From positions 1-14,664 of the forward strand of contig CAAEAB010000163.1 of assembly GCA_900753685.1 (NCBI GenBank): a DNA stretch of 14,664 nt. Reading direction: 5' to 3'. The stretch is from Lachnospiraceae bacterium (GTDB taxonomy: Bacteria; Bacillota; Clostridia; Lachnospirales; Lachnospiraceae). Positions 1-7,173 of the stretch are shown piece after piece. The notes beneath the pieces were generated by a model. It was given only the letters and a program-made list of their open reading frames with translations, searched no databases and was not told the origin of the DNA. The position numbers and the translations under genes were made by a program. How positions within the stretch are numbered: the stretch's first letter is position 1; every line of letters starts with the position of its first letter.

Positions 1-80
1 AAATATCTATATTGAACACTCATAAGAGTGGCTCAATCTTAATTTCGATGAACATTCATCTTAGTTTTCGGACAGTCTCC
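1..80. mobile_element. Possible end of an insertion element (flank only)
   Basis: Response-regulator coding similarity, read on the minus strand, stops at about position 76-80. The sequence to the left is unrelated. The junction reads GAGACTGTCCGAAAACTAAG into the left-hand DNA, which resembles terminal inverted repeats of some clostridial insertion sequences. Further in, positions 12-35 form an imperfect hairpin: CACTC/GAGTG around ATAA, flanked by TTGA/TCAA. On the plus strand it is followed by CTTAATTT, as expected for a weak terminator of a gene entering from the left. No transposase is visible in the window and the other end is missing, so this is an inference from the broken gene and the junction. 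Confidence 0.3.
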
Positions 81-229
81 CCCGACCGAATCGACAAAAA
101 AAGCTCCTGAGCATTTTCAAAACACACAATTTTTATGGGAATTGCTTCAGATTCACAGATTTTCTGTGTCAATTTCTGAATCTGTTCTCTGTCCATCTGT
201 TCATCATCGCAAATTGCAATATAAAACAA
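56..229 (-). pseudogene. Truncated LytTR-family response regulator (N-terminal receiver fragment)
   Basis: A TTG start at 227-229 is preceded by AAAGGAG (239-245) with 9-nt spacing, and the frame runs 57 codons to a TGA at 56-58. The product begins with the receiver-domain start FYIAICDDE, including the acidic pair D8-D9. It continues with a helix rich in Q, E and K and then IVCFENAQELFLSI, typical of the first 50 residues of AgrA/LytR-type regulators. After about residue 51 the similarity ends. The phosphoacceptor segment (DI-x-MP), the rest of the receiver and the LytTR DNA-binding domain are absent, so the product cannot work as a normal regulator. It sits 26 nt after the last permease gene with no terminator between, so it is probably cotranscribed with the nucleoside operon. 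The break most likely reflects an insertion or rearrangement at the left edge. The call rests on recognising the family's N-terminus. Confidence 0.6.
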
Positions 230-255
230 TTCAGGTCACTCCTTTATTTTACCTT

Positions 256-1242
256 TTATCTTTCTTCACGGAAATAGGATTCTCCCAAATGCGCCGGCGG
301 CTGTGTCTCTCGACTTTCCCGGATACTGATAATGATCAATACAATAATCGTTACCACATAAGGGAGCATCTTGAACAGCTCCTGATCGCTCATTCCCAGA
401 TTTGGTATGTAGTTATACACAATGAACAAACCGCCAAATAAAATCGAACCCAAAATACTTAAATTCGGCCGCCAGATGGCAAAGATAACAAGCGCAATCG
501 CCAGCCATCCCCTGTCACCGAAGCCATCATTGGACCAAACGCCATTGGCATAATCCATGACATAATACAGGCCGCCCAGCCCCGCAATCATACTGCCGAC
601 ACAGGTTGCCACATATTTATAACGATTGACATTGATTCCTGCCGCATCAGCGGTCGCCGGATTTTCTCCCACAGCCCGAAGATGAAGCCCCACCCGGGTC
701 CGTCCTAATACATAGGATGTAATCAATGCCAGTATAATCGCCATATAGGCAAGAAAGCTATAGGAAAACAGTACCTGTCCCACCGGACCAAGTTCCCCGG
801 CAAAGGGTAGTGTTTTTCGGAAACAGTTACTCGTCGCCGTCAAACTGATGGACGGCATATCACTTTTCACCAACTTGATCAGGGAACCACCGAAGAAATT
901 ACCGAAGCCGGTTCCGAAGGTTGTCAGTGCAAGGCCTGTCACATTCTGATTTGCCCGAAGTGTTACCGTTAAAATCGAATAAATCAATCCCATACACAGC
1001 GAACCTAACAAACAGGATAAAAGGGGGATAAGCACAGCAAAAAACGGATTTATCGCAGAAGTATCCGTCAAAGTACGTTCATACATAAAGGCCCCGATAA
1101 CTCCGCTGATACCGCCCACATACATGATACCCGGAATTCCCAGATTCAGATTACCGGATTTTTCGGTAATGATCTCTCCGGTGGAACCGAATAAAAGCGG
1201 AATACCCTGAACAACGGCACGCTGAATAAAAGCTGCAATCAT
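256..1242 (-). CDS. BMP-type nucleoside ABC transporter, permease 2 (NupQ-like)
   Basis: A 328-residue integral membrane protein of the BPD_transp_2 permease family. With the upstream permease it forms the membrane channel of a nucleoside importer. Visible family features are the early loop NLNLGIPGIMYVGG, the cytoplasmic coupling segment VGENPATADAAGINV, which contacts the ATPase, and eight or more hydrophobic segments across the length. The C-terminus is short and hydrophilic. The start codon overlaps the stop of the preceding permease gene by ATGA, and an AAGGGGAG ribosome site lies about 9 nt upstream, so the two are translationally coupled. It is the last intact gene of the lipoprotein-ATPase-permease-permease operon. 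Family and role are secure. Substrate as purine nucleoside or guanosine is inferred from the operon type and the guanine riboswitch at its head. Confidence 0.9.
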   Translation of the reverse strand: MIAAFIQRAVVQGIPLLFGSTGEIITEKSGNLNLGIPGIMYVGGISGVIGAFMYERTLTDTSAINPFFAVLIPLLSCLLGSLCMGLIYSILTVTLRANQNVTGLALTTFGTGFGNFFGGSLIKLVKSDMPSISLTATSNCFRKTLPFAGELGPVGQVLFSYSFLAYMAIILALITSYVLGRTRVGLHLRAVGENPATADAAGINVNRYKYVATCVGSMIAGLGGLYYVMDYANGVWSNDGFGDRGWLAIALVIFAIWRPNLSILGSILFGGLFIVYNYIPNLGMSDQELFKMLPYVVTIIVLIIISIRESRETQPPAHLGESYFREER

Positions 1243-2348
1243 GACTCTTTCTCCCCTTTCTTAGAATTGTGAACCTTAATTGTATAATTGACGAAAAACT
1301 CACTTCCGATAATAAAGAAAATAATAATTCCCGTAATGATATCAGAAAATGAACTATTCAAACCAAAGGTCGTCGAAATCTCAATGGCTCCCTTTTGAAG
1401 AAATACGATTAAAAAGGAGGTCAGAACCATGTACAGCGGATTAAACTTCGCAAGCCACGAAACCATAATTGCTGTAAATCCACGCCCGGCCGCCGTATCT
1501 CTTGTAATAGTATGGTCGGTTCCGCTGACCAACAAAAATCCTGCAATACCGCAGATAAGACCTGAAAGAAACATGGTACGGATAATGACCTTTTTTACGT
1601 CGATTCCTACATAGCGGGCCGTATTCTCACTTTCTCCCACAACAGCGATTTCATACCCCTGTTTGCTGCTCCGCAAATATACGAACATAAATACCGTCAA
1701 AGCCGCAACAATGATAATATTCAACAGATAATCAAAGCCGCCCAGAGACGGGAGCCAGCCGCTGCGGGTTGACTGATTGATGACACCGATCTGACCGGAC
1801 CCCTTTGGCACAGACCAGATATAAGTAAAATACGAAACAATCTGAATCGCAATATAATTCATCATCAATGTAAATAACGTCTCATTCGTTTTCCAATTTG
1901 CCCGGAAAAATGCCGGAATTACCGCCCAAATAGCGCCAGCCAGACAGCTTGTGACGATCATTAAAGCATATAACGCGACGCTTGGCAGCTTATTTCCAAA
2001 CAAAATCATACAGGCCGCCGTGGCAAGTCCCCCGGCCAGAACCTGACCTTCGGCGCCGATATTCCAAAACCGCATTTTAAACGCCGGCGTCACAGCCAGC
2101 GATACGCATAAAAGCATGGCAATATTCTGAAAAAGACTCCAGGTTCTTCGTTTCGTTCCGAAGGCACCGTCAAACATTTTCACATAAACGCTGATTGGAT
2201 TCTCCCCGGTCAGAACAACGGTTACCAATGCACATACAATCAGAGCAGCCACAACCGCACAAATTCGAATCAGCCACGACTTCCACCACACAAGCGCATC
2301 CCGTTTGGCGATATGAAACTTTGGCTCATGTTTCTTCTTATTGTTCAT
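1239..2348 (-). CDS. BMP-type nucleoside ABC transporter, permease 1 (NupP-like)
   Basis: A 369-residue integral membrane protein, the partner of the following permease. It shows the family loop FWNIGAEGQVLAGG and the coupling segment VGESENTARYVGIDV, with a cytoplasmic basic N-terminus followed by a first membrane helix at about residues 24-46. I place the start at the ATG at 2346-2348 because GGAGGGG lies 6 nt upstream of it. The in-frame ATG at 2361-2363 has no ribosome site, and its first codons are that same GGAGGGG. With this start the gene still overlaps the end of the ATPase gene by 11 nt and overlaps the next permease by 4 nt, a tightly coupled arrangement that favours fixed subunit ratios. 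Family call is firm; the precise nucleoside is not readable from the sequence. Confidence 0.88.
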   Translation of the reverse strand: MNNKKKHEPKFHIAKRDALVWWKSWLIRICAVVAALIVCALVTVVLTGENPISVYVKMFDGAFGTKRRTWSLFQNIAMLLCVSLAVTPAFKMRFWNIGAEGQVLAGGLATAACMILFGNKLPSVALYALMIVTSCLAGAIWAVIPAFFRANWKTNETLFTLMMNYIAIQIVSYFTYIWSVPKGSGQIGVINQSTRSGWLPSLGGFDYLLNIIIVAALTVFMFVYLRSSKQGYEIAVVGESENTARYVGIDVKKVIIRTMFLSGLICGIAGFLLVSGTDHTITRDTAAGRGFTAIMVSWLAKFNPLYMVLTSFLIVFLQKGAIEISTTFGLNSSFSDIITGIIIFFIIGSEFFVNYTIKVHNSKKGEKES

Positions 2349-3885
2349 GCGTTTCCCCTCCATCTGTTTTTGTCATCAGTAAACCGATCTGTTCCTTTGT
2401 TGCTGTCCGACCGTCGACAACTCCGGTAATTTTTCCGGAACCGATAACCATAATACGGTCGCAAAGCTCTAACAGTACATCCAGATCCTCTCCAACAAAA
2501 ATAACCGCAACTCCCGCCTTCTTCTGCTTATTTAACAGATTGTAAATAAGATAGGAAGAATTAATATCCAATCCTCGAACCGGATAGGCCGCCATCAATA
2601 CGGTCGGCGATGAAGCAATCTCACGTCCCACAAGAACCTTCTGTACATTACCTCCCGACAAACGACGGACCGGCGTATTAACACTCGGCGTAACGACATC
2701 CAGCTGCTCAATGATATGCTCGGCCAGATCCCTCGGCGGCTTGCGTTTAACAAATACCGAACGGCCGCTGCGGTAGCTCCGAAGCATCATATTATCTGTA
2801 ATATCCATATTTCCCACAAGTCCCATACCGAGACGGTCCTCCGGGACAAAGGAAAGACGCACGCCCATATCCCGAATCTGGAGCGGTGTTTTATCTCTTA
2901 AATTACTCTCCGCACCGCTTTCCGGGTCGTAATAAAGGATTTCTCCACTTTGAAGCGCCTGAAGTCCAGCAATCGCCTCCAAAAGCTCTCTCTGTCCGCT
3001 TCCTGCAATGCCGGCTATGCCCAGAATCTCCCCGGAACGGGCTTCAAAGGACACATTCTTTAATATCTGCACCCCGCTTCGGTCCTTGCAATTGACATCG
3101 CGGACAAGCAGACGGCGCACCGGATTTTCCGGCACACTCCGCTCAATATTTAGAGAAATTTTCTTACCGACCATCATCTCGGTAAGCTCCGCCTCATTTG
3201 TCTTTGCGGTCTCAACGGTACCGATATACTCGCCTTTGCGCAAAACAGCTACCCGGTCTGACAAAGCAAGAACTTCATGAAGCTTATGTGTGATAATAAC
3301 AATGGCTTTGCCATCCTCCCGCATACGACGAAGAATCTTAAATAAATTCTGTGTCTCCTGCGGTGTCAGCACCGCCGTCGGCTCATCCAGGATTAAAATA
3401 TCAGCGCCTCGATACAGCACCTTGATAATCTCCACCATCTGCTTCTCGGAAACGGACATTTCGTAAACCTTTTTCATCGGATCCAGATGAAAACCATACT
3501 GTTCGCTAATCTCGTGAATACGTTCCGCTGAACGGCGGATATTGTAGCCGCCCTCCTCGTCAAAGCCAAGTACGATATTCTCCACCGCTGAAAAAACATC
3601 CACAAGCTTAAAATGCTGATGAATCATACCAATTTTATAATCAAAGGCATCCTTTGGAGAAGCAATCACCGCCTCATTGCCATCGATAAAAATCTGTCCT
3701 TCATCCGGGAAATAAATTCCTGAAATCATATTCATCAGCGTTGTTTTACCGCTGCCGTTTTCTCCAAGTATGGAAAGGATTTCGCCGCGGTTCACACAAA
3801 GACTGATATTTTTATTCGCAACGACCTTTCCAAAGGTCTTCGTAATGTTACGTAACTCAATAGCCGCGTTTTTTTGTTCCTCCAT
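2338..3885 (-). CDS. Nucleoside ABC transporter, double ATP-binding protein (NupO-like)
   Basis: A 515-residue cytoplasmic protein with two fused nucleotide-binding domains, as in sugar/nucleoside importers of the MglA/RbsA/NupO group (usual length about 500-520). Domain 1 has Walker A GENGSGKT (41-48), Q-loop Q90, a degenerate signature MSVSEKQ (143-149), Walker B LILDEP (164-169, catalytic E168) and switch H200. Domain 2 has the atypical P-loop GIAGSGQRE (292-300) and the good signature LSGGN (409-413). Its Walker B segment, VLMAAYPVRGLD (429-440), has Y434 where the catalytic Glu would be, and GED follows where the switch His is expected. Only one of the two composite ATP sites is therefore likely to be fully catalytic, as is usual in this family. 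AGGAGG lies 4 nt before the ATG. It follows the lipoprotein gene after a 74-nt gap containing a GC-rich hairpin and overlaps the first permease. Confidence 0.93.
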   Translation of the reverse strand: MEEQKNAAIELRNITKTFGKVVANKNISLCVNRGEILSILGENGSGKTTLMNMISGIYFPDEGQIFIDGNEAVIASPKDAFDYKIGMIHQHFKLVDVFSAVENIVLGFDEEGGYNIRRSAERIHEISEQYGFHLDPMKKVYEMSVSEKQMVEIIKVLYRGADILILDEPTAVLTPQETQNLFKILRRMREDGKAIVIITHKLHEVLALSDRVAVLRKGEYIGTVETAKTNEAELTEMMVGKKISLNIERSVPENPVRRLLVRDVNCKDRSGVQILKNVSFEARSGEILGIAGIAGSGQRELLEAIAGLQALQSGEILYYDPESGAESNLRDKTPLQIRDMGVRLSFVPEDRLGMGLVGNMDITDNMMLRSYRSGRSVFVKRKPPRDLAEHIIEQLDVVTPSVNTPVRRLSGGNVQKVLVGREIASSPTVLMAAYPVRGLDINSSYLIYNLLNKQKKAGVAVIFVGEDLDVLLELCDRIMVIGSGKITGVVDGRTATKEQIGLLMTKTDGGETHEQ

Positions 3886-3915
3886 AATTCCTCCTATATA
3901 CCGTCAATATAGAAA

Positions 3916-3938
3916 GGCGGGGCAATTAATGCCCCGCC
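3916..3938 (-). terminator. GC-rich hairpin between lipoprotein and ATPase genes (attenuator or mRNA stabiliser)
   Basis: A perfect 9-bp stem, GGCGGGGCA with TGCCCCGCC, closes a 5-nt loop. It lies in the 74-nt gap after the lipoprotein stop codon. In the minus-strand transcript it is followed only by TTTCTATATT, a poor U-tract. Partial termination, or protection of the upstream mRNA from 3' decay, is therefore more likely than full termination. Either would give more binding lipoprotein than ATPase, a known pattern in ABC importer operons. The hairpin is seen; the role is inferred. Confidence 0.6.
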
Positions 3939-3959
3939 CGGTTGGGTAAATATAATCGC

Positions 3960-5237
3960 TTAGAACATTTCATTCAGTGTTGTAATTCCATCGATACGAA
4001 GATCAAAATACGGAGCTGAACGCATTTCAGACTCGTGGAAATATCCATCAGAGATAACCTCTGTATCCGGTGTATAATCCGCGTCTGTGTCCACATCTGC
4101 CATGTAAGATTCTACGGTCTCACCATCAACAGTAAATACGGATGTATCAAACACATGTAATTCGCCGGAAATCAATTTTTCTTCGGCTTCTGCAATTGCT
4201 TCTGCAGTACCTTCTGCTGCAACCGCATCATTTAATTCTGTAAGAACGACGGAGCCTTCTTCAATACCTTTACACCAGTCAGCAGAAATAGCTTCACCAT
4301 TGGCTACACAGTTTACAATATATTCGAAATAAGGCGCCCAGTCAATCTTTGAAGATACGATAAATGTGTTCGGGCATGCAGCAACAGTGCTTCCGTTATA
4401 TGAAACGTTTGGAACACCGGCGCTCTCACAGGCTGTCGGTGCGCCCATGGAATCGGCATGCTGGCTAATCAGTTTACAATCACGGCTAATCAGAGTGTTT
4501 GCCGCTTCCTTCTCAGCCGTTTCATCATACCAGCTTCCAGTAAACTGTACTTCCATTGTAACGCTCGGGCATACAGATTTCGCGCCAAGATAGAAGGATG
4601 TATATCCGGAAATAACCTCAGCATATGTATAAGCGCCTACATAACCCATTTTTGCTTCATCTTCAGTAAACTCGCCGTCAGCGATCATCTCATTTAATTT
4701 CATGCCTGCAGCGATACCTGCCAGATAACGACCTTCATAGATTGAAGCAAAAGCGTTATGGAAGTTATCTAAACCGGCTGTATGTGCGGTCGTTCCTGTT
4801 GCGTGGCAGAACTGAACATCCGGAAATTCTGCAGCGGCCTGCGCGATATACTGCTCATGACCAAAGCTGTCGGCAAATACGATATTACAGCCCCGGTCTG
4901 CCAAATCTGCTGCCGCCTCATAACATTCACTGCTCTCAGGAATATTTGTTTTAAAAATCACCTGCTCATCAGAAAGTCCCAACGCTTCCTTTGCAGCATT
5001 TGCAGCATCAATGAAATTCTTGTCATAAGTAGAATTTTCATCATGAAGGAAAATAAAACCAATCTTGATATTTTCTATACCTGCTGCTTCCCCTGTTGTT
5101 TCACCGGCTGCTGTTGTTTCCGCGGCCTTTGTGTCTGTAGAAGAACTGCCGGAATCCGAAGAGCATCCGGTAAGTACGCTCATAGACAATACAGTGGTTA
5201 CTGCCAGAGCAAGTGCAAGAAACTTTTTCAACTTCAT
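3960..5237 (-). CDS. BMP-family nucleoside-binding lipoprotein (ABC importer receptor)
   Basis: A 425-residue surface lipoprotein of the Bmp/Med/PnrA family, the receptor that hands nucleosides to the ATPase-permease complex. The N-terminus has KLKK, a hydrophobic stretch and the lipobox LTGC with lipidated Cys25. A Ser/Thr/Ala/Glu-rich flexible linker runs to about residue 53. The ligand-binding fold starts at IKIGFIFLHDENSTYDKNF, equivalent to the GxIxD...DxxFN segment of the family, and alternates strands and helices to the end. It is longer than the usual 340-380 residues, with an acidic stretch (about 320-405) rich in Glu and Asp. GGAGGT lies 8 nt before the ATG. It is the first gene behind the guanine riboswitch and terminator, so its transcription should fall when guanine is plentiful. 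Guanosine or related purine nucleosides are the inferred ligand. Confidence 0.9.
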   Translation of the reverse strand: MKLKKFLALALAVTTVLSMSVLTGCSSDSGSSSTDTKAAETTAAGETTGEAAGIENIKIGFIFLHDENSTYDKNFIDAANAAKEALGLSDEQVIFKTNIPESSECYEAAADLADRGCNIVFADSFGHEQYIAQAAAEFPDVQFCHATGTTAHTAGLDNFHNAFASIYEGRYLAGIAAGMKLNEMIADGEFTEDEAKMGYVGAYTYAEVISGYTSFYLGAKSVCPSVTMEVQFTGSWYDETAEKEAANTLISRDCKLISQHADSMGAPTACESAGVPNVSYNGSTVAACPNTFIVSSKIDWAPYFEYIVNCVANGEAISADWCKGIEEGSVVLTELNDAVAAEGTAEAIAEAEEKLISGELHVFDTSVFTVDGETVESYMADVDTDADYTPDTEVISDGYFHESEMRSAPYFDLRIDGITTLNEMF

Positions 5238-5290
5238 TTTTTCATACCTCCGTTTTTTATAAATCCCTATCCTGTTTCTGCGGCCCGTAA

Positions 5291-5326
5291 AAAGAAAAAG
5301 AAAACAGACTTAATTTCTTAAGTCTG
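5291..5326 (-). terminator. Riboswitch expression-platform terminator
   Basis: A perfect 9-bp inverted repeat, CAGACTTAA/TTAAGTCTG, closes a GAAA loop on the minus strand (5305-5326). It is followed immediately by a U-rich run, TTTTCTTTTTCTTTTT. It lies 33 nt after the aptamer and 67 nt before the lipoprotein start codon, the usual place for the terminator of a purine riboswitch that switches genes off. No coding region ends just upstream, so its role is regulatory. Confidence 0.88.
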
Positions 5327-5359
5327 CTGCCAAATACGCGTTCTTCATGCTACTAAGTA

Positions 5360-5423
5360 CCAATAGTCGCAACTTACGGCGTGCGGTAGAAACGTTTGGG
5401 CCAAACATCCAAACCTATATTGG
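5360..5423 (-). promoter_or_regulatory. Guanine-class purine riboswitch aptamer
   Basis: On the minus strand, P1 is CCAATA (5418-5423) with TATTGG (5360-5365). P2 is GTTTGG with CCAAAC, around a loop containing the conserved GG. The invariant J2/3 segment GTTTCTACC is present exactly. P3 and loop 3 contain CCGTAA, whose CC can form the loop-loop contact with GG. J3/1 is GACTA, so the base equivalent to C74 is C (position 5366). That gives guanine/hypoxanthine/xanthine rather than adenine specificity. Loop 2 is about two bases longer than in the Bacillus xpt aptamer and P3 has a bulge. It heads the nucleoside importer operon and is followed by a terminator, so guanine binding should repress the operon. 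2'-dG variants change other core bases, and I see no such change. Confidence 0.93.
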
Positions 5424-5447
5424 CATAACCTATTCAATTACGTTTTC

Positions 5448-5476
5448 ATGGTAGCATACCTCCCGGCTAAAGTCAA
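5448..5476 (-). promoter_or_regulatory. Promoter of the riboswitch/nucleoside operon
   Basis: On the minus strand TTGACT (5471-5476) is separated by exactly 17 nt from TACCAT (5448-5453). TG one base upstream makes an extended -10 (TG-N-TACCAT). Transcription would start near 5441, about 20 nt before aptamer helix P1. The -35 box overlaps the stop codon of the upstream gene (5473-5475). Confidence 0.7.
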
Positions 5477-6804
5477 TAAAATTTGTCAATAATATCCTCC
5501 AGTTCCTCCAACTGATCCATCTCTTTTTCAAGTAATTTTTCTCTCCGCCGACTTCTTTCACGACGCTTCGCAAGCATTTCCCGGCGCCGTTTACGTTTCA
5601 GATTCACCTCAATATAACGGAAGATTAAAAGTACTGCGGCAATGGCTGCCAGCGTACCTATGGCGATCATTACAGCCCTGAATACCGGGAAAGGTATTTT
5701 TGTAAACGTCACCTTTACCCTATGGTCTGCCTGAACATTACTTAACGTAAAACTGGCCGCCCCTTCTTCCACTTCCTGTTCGGCGCCGTCTACCGTCAGA
5801 GAAGCAAATTCATAGCCCTCATCCGGAGTGAAATCAAACGAAGCATTCGCTCCTTTAAGCACCTGAATCGAATCGCTGCTGACCTGTCCAAACTCGCCTT
5901 CCAGACTTATATGATAATAGTAAGGAACCGTCGCTTTATAGAGCCGTAACACATGATTGTCATTTCCCGTATAAATATTAACGCCGGCTAGAAATTCATC
6001 CGGTCCGATCTGGCACAGAGTCTCCGGCTCATCCGAAATCCCCTCATCCAGACCAAAATCCATTTTAACCTCTTTGACCAGAGCCTGCCTTTCCATAGAA
6101 TAGACGCTGAGATAATCCCCAATTCCCATATCCATGGTCAACGGAAATGTAAGAATATAGTCCTCCGCCACGATACAATCCTGAAAATTATAACCCACCG
6201 TAGTATTTTCATATCTCCCCAGATCCTCAACCACCTCAAAATTTCTGTCCAGGATTTTAAAACTGTATCCGCCGTCCACATTCGTCAGAATCAGATATTG
6301 ATCCTTATCATATATGTAATCAATCCCAAGAATATTATAATCATCCGAAATCTTAACCGTCCGCTTATAAGACAGAGTATCCGGGTCCATCACATAGAGA
6401 CTCCCTCTGTTTTCTGCAATCAGATTTGTATATAGAGCCACGTATATTTCATTTGTTCTTGAATTATAGGTCATGCCGTTTCCGTGTTCCCACTCCCGGT
6501 CCTGAACACGATTTGCCAGAGAGTACTGTTCCACGGGATTTCCGTCGGCGTCCTTATCATAACGATAATAAGCCGAAACAATATCCAATGTATTCGCATC
6601 ATCGGCAACATTTTCAATCCAGATAATATAATTATCCGTCACACACATGGACTGAACAACGCCGCCATGAAGCTCCTCCTCATGAACCAGTTCCCAGGAC
6701 AAACCTTCAAAAGCATCATCTCCGGCGATCTCCGCATAACTCTCAATTGGTAAAATTAACATCAGAAGAATCAAAATTCCTCCAATATAACGTTTTGCCC
6801 GCAT
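5473..6804 (-). CDS. Exported membrane-anchored protein with propeller-like and InlB-like repeat regions, unknown function
   Basis: I do not recognise a named family for the whole 443-residue protein. It has a signal peptide (basic MRAKR, hydrophobic 7-19, likely cleavage after SYA at 24). Residues about 35-295 carry repeated patterns such as YIIWIENV, EIYVALYTN, GSLYVMDPDTL, YLILTNVDGGY and YILTFPL, as expected for strands of a beta-propeller-like sensor domain. Residues 300-368 (FTPDEGYEFASLTVDGAE, SFTLSNVQADHRVKVTF) look like a divergent InlB B-repeat. One membrane helix follows (about 375-396), then a very basic helix (KRKRRREMLAKRRERSRRR) and an acidic end, LEKEMDQLEELEDIID, probably a cytoplasmic coiled coil. 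It is the last gene of an operon with a MATE exporter and a zinc-ribbon protein and starts 25 nt after the latter. The ribosome site is modest. Domain assignments come from pattern reading only. Confidence 0.75.
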   Translation of the reverse strand: MRAKRYIGGILILLMLILPIESYAEIAGDDAFEGLSWELVHEEELHGGVVQSMCVTDNYIIWIENVADDANTLDIVSAYYRYDKDADGNPVEQYSLANRVQDREWEHGNGMTYNSRTNEIYVALYTNLIAENRGSLYVMDPDTLSYKRTVKISDDYNILGIDYIYDKDQYLILTNVDGGYSFKILDRNFEVVEDLGRYENTTVGYNFQDCIVAEDYILTFPLTMDMGIGDYLSVYSMERQALVKEVKMDFGLDEGISDEPETLCQIGPDEFLAGVNIYTGNDNHVLRLYKATVPYYYHISLEGEFGQVSSDSIQVLKGANASFDFTPDEGYEFASLTVDGAEQEVEEGAASFTLSNVQADHRVKVTFTKIPFPVFRAVMIAIGTLAAIAAVLLIFRYIEVNLKRKRRREMLAKRRERSRRREKLLEKEMDQLEELEDIIDKFY

Positions 6805-6829
6805 CTGCTCTTCTCTACTTTCTCCCGTC

Positions 6830-7144
6830 CTACTTCATCGTCTCCAGGGCTTTCGTATCTTCAGGTGTCTCTTCCACAACCGCTGTTTCCGCCGCTGTTT
6901 CTCCCTTCATCTGTTGCATATAAATAAGCCTCCGGCCTCCGGCCAGCAAAATACAGATTCCCAGGACAATGCCTGCAATAAGCATGTATTTTCCGTCAAA
7001 ACGTCCCATAGTGCTTTCTATATCATCCTTATAACCCGGCTGTTTTTCTCCGGATTTGCTTTCCTCTCTTCTTACCGGTGTTCCGCAAGATCTACAAAAA
7101 CGATCCCCCGGTTCAACTTCTTTTCCGCATCTTCTGCATTCCAT
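6830..7144 (-). CDS. Small zinc-ribbon membrane protein
   Basis: A 104-residue protein that opens with a zinc-ribbon of the form CxxC-x10-CxxC: Cys3, Cys6, Cys17 and Cys20 (MECRRCGKEV, DRFCRSCG). A charged linker runs to about residue 50, followed by one membrane helix (53-70, MLIAGIVLGICILLAGG). The short acidic, Thr/Glu-rich tail is probably outside the cell. AAAGGAG lies 9 nt before the ATG. It is 29 nt after the MATE gene and 25 nt before the exported ectodomain protein. Cytosolic zinc-ribbon plus single-helix proteins are common in Firmicutes and mostly uncharacterised. The ribbon may bind zinc or a partner protein; nucleic acid binding is possible but not shown. The ORF is secure because of its ribosome site and clean motif. 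Confidence 0.82.
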   Translation of the reverse strand: MECRRCGKEVEPGDRFCRSCGTPVRREESKSGEKQPGYKDDIESTMGRFDGKYMLIAGIVLGICILLAGGRRLIYMQQMKGETAAETAVVEETPEDTKALETMK

Positions 7145-7173
7145 AACTTATTTCTCCTTTATATATTTTTCTC

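Noticed and set aside
142..441. 99-residue plus-strand ORF
   Set aside because: It overlaps the permease gene and the response-regulator fragment on the other strand, has no ribosome site, and its composition is that of an antisense shadow.
2349..2363. ATG at 2363 as start of permease 1
   Set aside because: No ribosome site lies upstream, and its second and third codons form the GGAGGGG site that serves the ATG at 2348.
5347..5459. Seven-base complementarity ATGCTAC/GTAGCAT flanking the aptamer, a possible outer P1 helix
   Set aside because: The ATGCTAC copy overlaps the likely -10 element and lies upstream of the expected transcription start, so it would not be in the RNA unless transcripts come from the upstream operon.
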